From positions 1-64,000 of the forward strand of contig NZ_FPAG01000001.1 of the NCBI RefSeq assembly GCF_900116365.1: a stretch of DNA of 64,000 nt, in the 5' to 3' direction. Every line of letters begins with the position of its first letter. Positions within the stretch are counted from its first letter, which is position 1. Made by a program: the position numbers and the translations under genes. The notes under the pieces are model-generated. The model had not been told where the DNA came from. It saw only the letters and a list, made by a program, of their open reading frames with translations, and made no database searches. This document shows, piece after piece, positions 57,488 to 64,000 of this stretch. The stretch comes from Zhouia amylolytica (lineage in GTDB: Bacteria > Bacteroidota > Bacteroidia > Flavobacteriales > Flavobacteriaceae).

Positions 57488-57943
57488 ATGACTTTTGACG
57501 TTTTAAAACCACAAGTTACTAATATACTTTCAGACTCAGGCAAATCTGTTGATGAACGACTCACTGAAGTTTGTTCCCTATTACGTAATAGTATTGACTA
57601 TTACGACTGGGTAGGCTTCTATTTCAAAAACGGTGATAAAGAAGAGCTGAAGTTAGGCCCATATGCAGGCGATCCAACGGATCATACCATTATTCCATTC
57701 GGAAAAGGTATTTGCGGGCAGGTAGCTGTATCCAACCAGAATTTTGTGGTACCCGATGTAAAAGCGCAAAACAACTATATTGCATGTAGTATTCATGTGA
57801 AAGCTGAAATCGTAATTCCACTTTTTGTCAACAATGAAAACATCGGGCAAATAGACATTGACTCCCACACAGCCGATCCCTTTTCCGCACAAGATGAAGA
57901 GTTTTTACAGTTTGTTAACCAAAGCGTCGCTGGAATACTTTAA
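57488..57943 (+). CDS. GAF-domain protein, fRMsr-like (free methionine-R-sulfoxide reductase family)
   Basis: With the start at 57488 it is a single 151-residue GAF domain. It keeps two of the three fRMsr cysteines, Cys76 (GKGICGQ) and Cys100 (YIACS), at the family spacing of 24. The position of the third, ten residues before Cys76, is His66. The family reduces free methionine-R-sulfoxide. With one cysteine missing the redox cycle may differ, so activity is probable but not certain. Confidence 0.8.
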   Translation: MTFDVLKPQVTNILSDSGKSVDERLTEVCSLLRNSIDYYDWVGFYFKNGDKEELKLGPYAGDPTDHTIIPFGKGICGQVAVSNQNFVVPDVKAQNNYIACSIHVKAEIVIPLFVNNENIGQIDIDSHTADPFSAQDEEFLQFVNQSVAGIL

Positions 57944-57968
57944 TTTTCCTGTTTTTTTCTAATATGCA

Positions 57969-58001
57969 TTGCGCTGTTTTGCAGCAAAAAAACTACTTTT
58001 G
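57969..58001 (+). promoter_or_regulatory. Promoter of purH
   Basis: TACTTTTG (57994-58001) matches TAnnTTTG; a TTG lies 22 bp upstream (57969-57971). The purH ATG is 24 bp downstream. Confidence 0.5.
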
Positions 58002-58024
58002 CACCCATACAAAACAACGCAACA

Positions 58025-59557
58025 ATGAATGGTATAAAATCGGCAAAATCTGCTTTAATTTCGGTATTCAGTAAAGAGGGCTTAGAACCTATTGTACAAA
58101 AACTTAACGAGCTTGGAGTTACCATCTACTCAACTGGTGGTACAGAAAAGTTTATTAAAGATTTAGGAATAGATGTTGTTCCTGTTGAAGACGTTACGAG
58201 TTACCCTTCTATTTTAGGTGGTCGTGTTAAAACTTTGCACCCTAAAGTTTTTGGTGGAATTCTAAACCGTCAGGACAATGAAAGTGATGTGACTGAATTA
58301 CAGAAATTTGAGATTCCGCAAATTGACATTGTTATTGTCGATCTATATCCATTTGAAAAAACTGTAGCCAGTGGAGCCTCTGAACAGGACATCATTGAGA
58401 AAATAGACATTGGAGGTATCTCACTTATTCGTGCAGCAGCAAAAAACTTTAAAGATGTTACCTGTGTTGCTTCCGTAGAAGACTATGCTGAGTTCCTGGA
58501 AGTAATTACAGAAGGAGAAGGAAAAACTTCAATTGAGCAAAGAAAACGTTTTGCTACTAAAGCATTCAACGTTTCTTCTCATTACGACTCTGCTATTTTC
58601 AACTATTTTAATCAAGATCAGGATATTCCTGCCTTAAAAGTGAGCGAAAATAAAGCACAGGTTTTACGTTACGGTGAAAACCCACATCAAAAAGGATATT
58701 TTTACGGAGACATGGAAGCTATTTTTGATAAGCTCCATGGAAAAGAATTATCATACAACAACCTACTCGATGTTGACGCGGCTGTAAACTTAATGAATGA
58801 GTTTAAAAACGACGCACCAACCTTTGCTATATTAAAGCATAATAACGCTTGTGGTGTTGCGACAAGAAACACGATTAAAGAAGCATATGTAGATGCCTTA
58901 GCCGGCGATCCGGTTTCTGCCTTTGGCGGTATATTAATTGCCAACACTGAAATAGATAAAGAAACTGCTGATGAAATTCACAAATTATTTTGTGAAGTTG
59001 TCATTGCTCCTTCATATACTGATGATGCCGTAGCGATTTTAAAAGGCAAAAAGAACAGAATCATTCTTGTTCAAAAAGAAACTGAATTACCAACAACTAA
59101 TTTAAGAACATGCTTAAATGGAGTTTTGGTGCAGGATAAAGACCTAAAAACAGATCAAAAAGAGGATTTAACGCAAGTGACCAACAATAAACCTTCAGAA
59201 AATGAGTTAGAAGACTTATTGTTTGCCTCTAAAATCTGTAAACACACTAAATCTAACACTATTGTACTTGCTAAGAACAAACAACTTTGTGCTAGTGGTA
59301 CTGGACAAACAAGTAGAGTTGATGCGCTAAGACAAGCTATCGAAAAAGCAAGTTCATTTGAATTTGACTTAAAAGGAGCTGCTATGGCGAGCGACGCTTT
59401 TTTTCCATTCCCAGATTGTGTTGAAATAGCAGATAAGGCTGGAATTACTACGGTAATTCAACCTGGCGGTTCTATTAAAGACCAATTAAGCATTGATTAT
59501 TGTAATGAAAATAATCTTGCTATGGTATTTACAGGAACACGTCATTTTAAGCATTAA
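58025..59557 (+). CDS. purH: Bifunctional AICAR formyltransferase / IMP cyclohydrolase
   Basis: At 510 residues it has the N-terminal MGS-like cyclohydrolase domain (ALISVFSKEGLEPIVQKL, TYPS-like TSYPSILGGRVKTLHP) and the C-terminal formyltransferase domain (LRYGENPHQKGYFY, AILKHNNACGVATR, DAFFPFPDCVEIA). It carries out the last two steps of purine synthesis, making IMP. A MreB operon begins 55 bp downstream. Confidence 0.96.
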   Translation: MNGIKSAKSALISVFSKEGLEPIVQKLNELGVTIYSTGGTEKFIKDLGIDVVPVEDVTSYPSILGGRVKTLHPKVFGGILNRQDNESDVTELQKFEIPQIDIVIVDLYPFEKTVASGASEQDIIEKIDIGGISLIRAAAKNFKDVTCVASVEDYAEFLEVITEGEGKTSIEQRKRFATKAFNVSSHYDSAIFNYFNQDQDIPALKVSENKAQVLRYGENPHQKGYFYGDMEAIFDKLHGKELSYNNLLDVDAAVNLMNEFKNDAPTFAILKHNNACGVATRNTIKEAYVDALAGDPVSAFGGILIANTEIDKETADEIHKLFCEVVIAPSYTDDAVAILKGKKNRIILVQKETELPTTNLRTCLNGVLVQDKDLKTDQKEDLTQVTNNKPSENELEDLLFASKICKHTKSNTIVLAKNKQLCASGTGQTSRVDALRQAIEKASSFEFDLKGAAMASDAFFPFPDCVEIADKAGITTVIQPGGSIKDQLSIDYCNENNLAMVFTGTRHFKH

Positions 59558-59562
59558 TTTGT

Positions 59563-59570
59563 TACATTTG
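59563..59570 (+). promoter_or_regulatory. -7 box before the mreB operon
   Basis: TACATTTG matches TAnnTTTG, 42 bp before the mreB start. The -33 element is unclear, so read-through from purH is also possible. Confidence 0.4.
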
Positions 59571-59612
59571 ATAAAATAGCATTTAACAAACAACTTAACC
59601 TGAACACAATAC

Positions 59613-60641
59613 ATGGGATTTTTTGATTTCTTAACCGAAGAAATTGCCATTGACTTAGGAACTGCAAACACATTGATCATTCATAATGACAAGGTGGTTG
59701 TAGACAGCCCTTCCATAGTTGCAAGAGATAGGATTTCCGGCAAAATCATCGCAGTTGGTAAACAAGCCAATATGATGCAGGGAAAAACACATGAGAACAT
59801 AAAAACAATTCGTCCTCTTAAGGATGGGGTAATTGCAGATTTTGATGCTTCAGAAAAAATGATCAATATGTTCATTAAAAGCATTCCTGCATTAAAAAAA
59901 CGAATGTTCCAGCCTGCATTAAAAATGGTCATATGTATCCCATCAGGAATTACTGAAGTTGAAATGCGTGCGGTTAAAGAATCTGCCGAGCGTGTTAATG
60001 GCAAAGAAGTTTATCTAATTCACGAACCCATGGCTGCAGCCATCGGTATTGGTCTTGACATCATGCAACCAAAAGGAAACATGATAGTCGATATAGGAGG
60101 AGGAACAACAGAGATTGCTGTCATCGCTTTAGGCGGAATTGTTTGTGATAAATCGGTTAAGATTGCAGGTGATGTATTCAACAATGACATCATCTACTAT
60201 ATGCGAACACAACACAACCTATATGTAGGTGAAACTACTGCGGAAAATATTAAAATTGCCATTGGAGCAGCAACAGAAGATCTCGAGGTCCCACCAGATG
60301 ATCTAAGTGTACAAGGACGTGACCTTCTTACCGGTAAACCGAAACAAGTTCAGGTTTCATATCGAGAAATCGCAAAAGCTTTAGATAAATCGATATTAAG
60401 AATTGAGGATGCTGTTATGGAAACCTTATCTCAAACCCCTCCCGAACTAGCTGCAGATATCTATAACACAGGTATTTACCTTGCTGGTGGTGGATCTATG
60501 TTAAGAGGATTAGACAAAAGGATATCCCAAAAGACAGATTTGCCCGTATATATAGCTGAAGATCCTCTGAGAGCTGTTGTACGTGGTACCGGAATCGCAC
60601 TTAAGAACTTAGATAAATACAAGCCTATACTGATAAAATAG
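59613..60641 (+). CDS. mreB: Rod-shape actin MreB
   Basis: 342 residues with the actin-fold motifs of MreB: IAIDLGTANTLI (phosphate 1), VDIGGGTTEIAVIALGG (phosphate 2) and TGIYLAGGGSMLRGLD (adenosine). It forms filaments under the inner membrane that guide the cell-wall synthesis enzymes encoded next to it. mreC starts 9 bp later. Confidence 0.97.
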   Translation: MGFFDFLTEEIAIDLGTANTLIIHNDKVVVDSPSIVARDRISGKIIAVGKQANMMQGKTHENIKTIRPLKDGVIADFDASEKMINMFIKSIPALKKRMFQPALKMVICIPSGITEVEMRAVKESAERVNGKEVYLIHEPMAAAIGIGLDIMQPKGNMIVDIGGGTTEIAVIALGGIVCDKSVKIAGDVFNNDIIYYMRTQHNLYVGETTAENIKIAIGAATEDLEVPPDDLSVQGRDLLTGKPKQVQVSYREIAKALDKSILRIEDAVMETLSQTPPELAADIYNTGIYLAGGGSMLRGLDKRISQKTDLPVYIAEDPLRAVVRGTGIALKNLDKYKPILIK

Positions 60642-60650
60642 AGATAGAGA

Positions 60651-61481
60651 ATGCAGCAGATTATTAATTTTTTTATAAGGAACAAAACGTTCTTCCTATA
60701 TCTGTTGCTCCTATCAATATCATTAGGATTCACGTTTCAATCGCATTCCTATCATAAAAGTAAATTCATAAATTCCGCCAACTGGTTATCTGGTGGAATT
60801 TATGAATCTATGAATGGTATTGGTGACTTCTTTGAGCTTAAGAAGTACAATCGACAATTGGTAGAAGAAAACCAGCGCCTTAGGTCTTTACTCATCAATA
60901 ATAAGCTTATTTCCCATACCGATGACACCCTAATGAGCGATACTACTTCCAATAGACAGTATAAAGTAATTCCTGCAGAGGTTATTAAAAACAGTTTTGA
61001 TTTAAGAAAAAATTACCTCACTATTAACAAAGGTGAGCATGATAGCATACGCCAAGATATGGGTGTCATATCATCCAAGGGGATTGTCGGCATTATCGAA
61101 AACACCTCAGGCAACTATTCCACGGTTCAGTCGGTATTAAACACCATCTCAGAGATTAACGCACAGTTAAAAAACTCCAATCACTTTGGCACCCTGGAAT
61201 GGGACGGAAAAAATCAAAAAACCGTACAGTTGGTTGATATATCCAGAGTAGCCCCGGTGAAAGTAGGAGACACCGTGATAACAGGAGGCATGTCTGCCAT
61301 ATTTCCTAAAGGAATCCTTATCGGTTCGGTTAGTGAAGTTAACCCTGATGTTTCCGGAAACTATTTCATTATAGAAATCGATTTGTTTAATGACATGACG
61401 AGTCTGGGACATGTGTATGTTATAAATAATGAACATAAAAAAGAGATTAAACAATTAGAAAGCGAAACCATAAATGAATAA
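60651..61481 (+). CDS. mreC: Rod-shape protein MreC
   Basis: 276 residues: an N-terminal membrane helix (about 12-28), a coiled coil (about 50-80, ELKKYNRQLVEENQRL) and two beta domains with the family text KGIVGIIENTSGNYSTV and VITGGMSAIFPKGI. It links MreB to the penicillin-binding protein in the periplasm. Its end overlaps mreD by 8 bp. Confidence 0.95.
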   Translation: MQQIINFFIRNKTFFLYLLLLSISLGFTFQSHSYHKSKFINSANWLSGGIYESMNGIGDFFELKKYNRQLVEENQRLRSLLINNKLISHTDDTLMSDTTSNRQYKVIPAEVIKNSFDLRKNYLTINKGEHDSIRQDMGVISSKGIVGIIENTSGNYSTVQSVLNTISEINAQLKNSNHFGTLEWDGKNQKTVQLVDISRVAPVKVGDTVITGGMSAIFPKGILIGSVSEVNPDVSGNYFIIEIDLFNDMTSLGHVYVINNEHKKEIKQLESETINE

Positions 61482-61983
61482 CGACTTAATTAAGATCATT
61501 GTACGCTTTTTTATATTGGTGCTAGCCCAGGTTTTGGTTTTTAACCACATTAATTTATTTGGTTATATCAATCCTTATGTTTATACCCTTTTTATCCTTC
61601 TGTTTCCTGTTAAAAAGGAATCCAGAATGCTGTTTATCTTTCTATCCTTTCTAATTGGCGTTTCTATAGATTTATTTTCAGACAGTGGTGGAGTACATGC
61701 CGTAGCCAGTGTTACTATCGCCTATATCCGCCCGGTAGTGTTAAGATGGGTATTCAGAAATGCATACGAGTACCAAACTTTAAAGATTGCAGCTACTTCG
61801 TTAGGCCAAAGATCTTTATATATAATACTTTTAATTTTAACACATCATTTAATCCTTTTTTGCCTGGAGATTTTTAGCTTTACAGATATACCTTTTATTC
61901 TCAAGAAGACATTATTTACCTCCATCTTTACATCATGCCTGTGCATTTTGTTTATGGTTTTATTTAGCAGAAAGAAACGATGA
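61474..61983 (+). CDS. mreD: Rod-shape protein MreD
   Basis: 169 residues with about five membrane helices. It contains the text FGYINPYVYTLFILLFPVK and a loop DLFSDSGGVHAVA that is typical of MreD in this phylum. It overlaps mreC by 8 bp and PBP2 by 4 bp, showing tight coupling in one operon. Confidence 0.92.
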   Translation: MNNDLIKIIVRFFILVLAQVLVFNHINLFGYINPYVYTLFILLFPVKKESRMLFIFLSFLIGVSIDLFSDSGGVHAVASVTIAYIRPVVLRWVFRNAYEYQTLKIAATSLGQRSLYIILLILTHHLILFCLEIFSFTDIPFILKKTLFTSIFTSCLCILFMVLFSRKKR

Positions 61984-63842
61984 GAAAATTACTTTTAGCA
62001 GCTATTATCATTATTATTGCTATAGTATATATAGGCAGATTGTCATACCTGCAACTTATCGATAGTTCCAATAAAAATCCACTTGAAGACACCGCCATCA
62101 AAGCGGTTTACGATTATCCGGAGCGGGGTTATATCTATGATAGAAATGGCGACCTTCTTGTTTCCAATCAACCAGCTTATGACATTATGGTTATACCTAA
62201 GGATGTAAAGCCTTTAGACACCTTAGAGTTTTGTAATTTATTAAATATTACCAAGGAGGATTTTATTAAAAAATACAATAAAGCTCGTGTATATTCACCA
62301 CGACTACCTTCCGTTTTTGTCCCCCAGCTGTCAAAAAGCGAATATGCCACCCTACAAGAGAAAATGAGAAAATATGAAGGTTTTTATATACAAAAACGTT
62401 CATTAAGACATTATCAAACATCTTCCGGGGCGAATGTTTTGGGGTACATTAGTGAGGTGAATGAATATGAATTAAAAAGCAATCCATACTATCAGGCAGG
62501 TGAACTCATAGGCAGAAATGGTGTTGAAAAGGTTTACGAAGAGACCCTCAGAGGAAGAAAAGGTGTTAAATTCATTCAAAAGGACCGATTTAACAGGGAC
62601 CTGGGGCCATACAAAGATGGTTTATATGACACGCTGCCCGTTCAGGGTAAAGATATAACTATCACCATTGACAAAACCCTTCAAGCCTATGGTGAGCAAC
62701 TTATGATAAATAAAAGAGGGGGCATTGTTGCTATTGAACCAAAAACAGGAGAAATCTTAGCAATGATTTCGGCACCATCTTATGATCCGGCTTTACTTGT
62801 AGGAAGGGAACGTTCTAAAAATTACAGCAGGCTATATTTAGATTCCATTGCCAACCCTTTATACGACAGAAGTATCTTAGCCGAATACCCTCCGGGATCT
62901 CCATTTAAAATTCTTAATGGTCTGATCGGACTGGAAGAGGGTGTAATTGACGAACACACTACCATCAGATGTTACCACGGATATCGATACGGACGTAACA
63001 GGTTTATGGCCTGTCATTGCGTAAGCGGCACTCTAAACGAATTGCAATCGGCCACCTATCGATCTTGTAATGCTTATTTTGCGGATGCTTATAAAAAGAT
63101 TATTGAGAAGTACCCAACTCCTGAGGAGGGGCTTCAGGCCTGGACGAATCATGCTAAGAGCTTTGGCTTAGGTAATTATTTAGGTAATGATCTGTCAACA
63201 GGTCGTGCCGGACGAGTTCCTGACAGTTTAACTTATAACAGAGCATATCCTGATTTTCAATGGCGGGCTGAAACAACCATTTCAAATGGTATTGGACAAG
63301 GGGAAATATTAACAACCCCAATTCAGTTAGCTAATATGACTGCAGCTATTGCCAACAGAGGATATTACTATACTCCTCATATCATCAAAAACATTGAGGG
63401 AACCCCGATCGACGAGAAGTTTACAACCCCCAACCAAACCACCATCTCTAAACGTCATTTCGATGACGTGGTTTTAGGCATGTGGGATGTATACAAGCGT
63501 GGTACTGCCCGTTTTGTACAGGTTGACAGTATAAACATAGCAGGTAAAACCGGAACTGCAGAAAACTTCACAAAGATTGACGGTAAACGGCAGCAATTGA
63601 CTGACCACTCTATTTTCATTGCCTTTGCTCCTGTAGAAAATCCGAAAATAGCCCTGGCTGTATTTGTTGAAAATGGATATTGGGGATCGCGCTATGCTGC
63701 ACCTATCGCTTCGTTAATGGTTGAAAAATACTTACGCGGTAAGATAACGCGTACCGATTTAGAAAAAAGAATGTTAGAAGGAAGCTTAGCTGATGAGTAT
63801 GCAAAACCTCTAAGTGGTGAACCATTTGAAATTAATCAATGA
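61980..63842 (+). CDS. mrdA: Penicillin-binding protein 2 (elongasome transpeptidase)
   Basis: 620 residues: an N-terminal anchor (about 4-24), a PBP dimerisation domain starting near YPERGYIYDRNGDLL and a transpeptidase domain. The active Ser307-x-x-Lys310 (SPFK), the SCN motif (YRSCNAYF) and KTGTA (AGKTGTAENF) are all intact. It cross-links side-wall peptidoglycan with the glycosyltransferase RodA, whose start overlaps by 4 bp (ATGA). Confidence 0.95.
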   Translation: MRKLLLAAIIIIIAIVYIGRLSYLQLIDSSNKNPLEDTAIKAVYDYPERGYIYDRNGDLLVSNQPAYDIMVIPKDVKPLDTLEFCNLLNITKEDFIKKYNKARVYSPRLPSVFVPQLSKSEYATLQEKMRKYEGFYIQKRSLRHYQTSSGANVLGYISEVNEYELKSNPYYQAGELIGRNGVEKVYEETLRGRKGVKFIQKDRFNRDLGPYKDGLYDTLPVQGKDITITIDKTLQAYGEQLMINKRGGIVAIEPKTGEILAMISAPSYDPALLVGRERSKNYSRLYLDSIANPLYDRSILAEYPPGSPFKILNGLIGLEEGVIDEHTTIRCYHGYRYGRNRFMACHCVSGTLNELQSATYRSCNAYFADAYKKIIEKYPTPEEGLQAWTNHAKSFGLGNYLGNDLSTGRAGRVPDSLTYNRAYPDFQWRAETTISNGIGQGEILTTPIQLANMTAAIANRGYYYTPHIIKNIEGTPIDEKFTTPNQTTISKRHFDDVVLGMWDVYKRGTARFVQVDSINIAGKTGTAENFTKIDGKRQQLTDHSIFIAFAPVENPKIALAVFVENGYWGSRYAAPIASLMVEKYLRGKITRTDLEKRMLEGSLADEYAKPLSGEPFEINQ

Positions 63843-64000
63843 GAAACAGAGTAATTCAACAAATAGACTGGCTATCTATACTATTATATTTTGCCTTGGT
63901 TTTTATTGGGTGGTTGAACATCTACTCCACAACCATGACTGATGAAAATCCAACTATATTCAATTTCGATCAACCCTATGGCAGGCAGCTTATTTTTATA
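63839..64000 (+). CDS. rodA: Rod-shape glycosyltransferase RodA, N-terminal part
   Basis: The first 54 codons are present (IDWLSILLYFALVFIGWLNIYS, a membrane helix typical of the SEDS-family start), then the window ends. It overlaps PBP2 by ATGA. The identification rests on the start sequence and on the mreBCD-mrdA-rodA order. Confidence 0.9.
   Translation, partial: MRNRVIQQIDWLSILLYFALVFIGWLNIYSTTMTDENPTIFNFDQPYGRQLIFI

Overview
The window looks like a chromosomal segment from a member of the Flavobacteriaceae (Bacteroidota). Four things point there: a complete gldKLMN cluster (type IX secretion and gliding core), a SusC/SusD pair with its own ECF sigma and FecR anti-sigma, AT-rich DNA, and several start regions preceded by the Bacteroidota -7 box TAnnTTTG. 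No rRNA, tRNA or CRISPR array was recognised.

Region 1 (1 to about 9.76 kb) is an accessory, decaying island and is visibly more AT-rich than the rest. It holds a broken tyrosine recombinase and a second, truncated recombinase start. It also holds two large surface-type lipoproteins, each split by a frameshift, and several small lipoproteins or membrane proteins in the position expected for immunity genes. A displaced C-terminal fragment is homologous to the second large lipoprotein, which carries an HExxH motif. Two near-identical 176-bp direct repeats (1-176 and 4924-5099) and a diverged third copy (about 9646-9720) punctuate the island. The best reading is the remains of a polymorphic-toxin-like array assembled and then degraded by recombination. 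This is the most unusual part of the window.

Region 2 (9.8-11.9 kb) has a patch of palindromic repeats, an alpha/beta-hydrolase fused to an AraC helix-turn-helix domain, and a doubtful small membrane protein.

Region 3 (12-26.5 kb, all minus strand) is a nutrient-uptake locus. In transcription order after an unlinked Asp-box/PKD secreted protein, it reads ECF sigma, FecR anti-sigma, SusC with an STN signalling domain, SusD, a Fn3/discoidin lipoprotein, and a metallopeptidase/discoidin lipoprotein. No glycoside hydrolase is visible, so a glycoprotein-like substrate is plausible. A DUF4403 lipoprotein follows.

Region 4 (26.5-35.9 kb) carries a CPXCG protein, an RND efflux operon (adaptor, permease, TolC), an ABC-F ATPase, a DUF983 protein and a FAD oxidoreductase.

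Region 5 (36-46 kb, minus) carries topA, an arginase-like protein that has lost its metal ligands, gldK, gldL, gldM and gldN, plus an LVIVD-repeat lipoprotein.

Region 6 (46-54 kb, plus) is a conserved housekeeping run: miaB, a sigma-54 activator without a sensor domain, lptE, a TPR-like protein, secG, groES, groEL and a DoxX-like membrane protein. A well-spaced -24/-12 (sigma-54 type) promoter candidate lies directly before groES.

Region 7 (54-57.4 kb, minus) is a copper module: an HMA-AraC regulator followed by a CopA-type P-ATPase.

Region 8 (57.5-64 kb, plus) holds a GAF/fRMsr-like protein, purH, and the rod-shape operon mreB-mreC-mreD-PBP2-rodA, with rodA cut by the window end.
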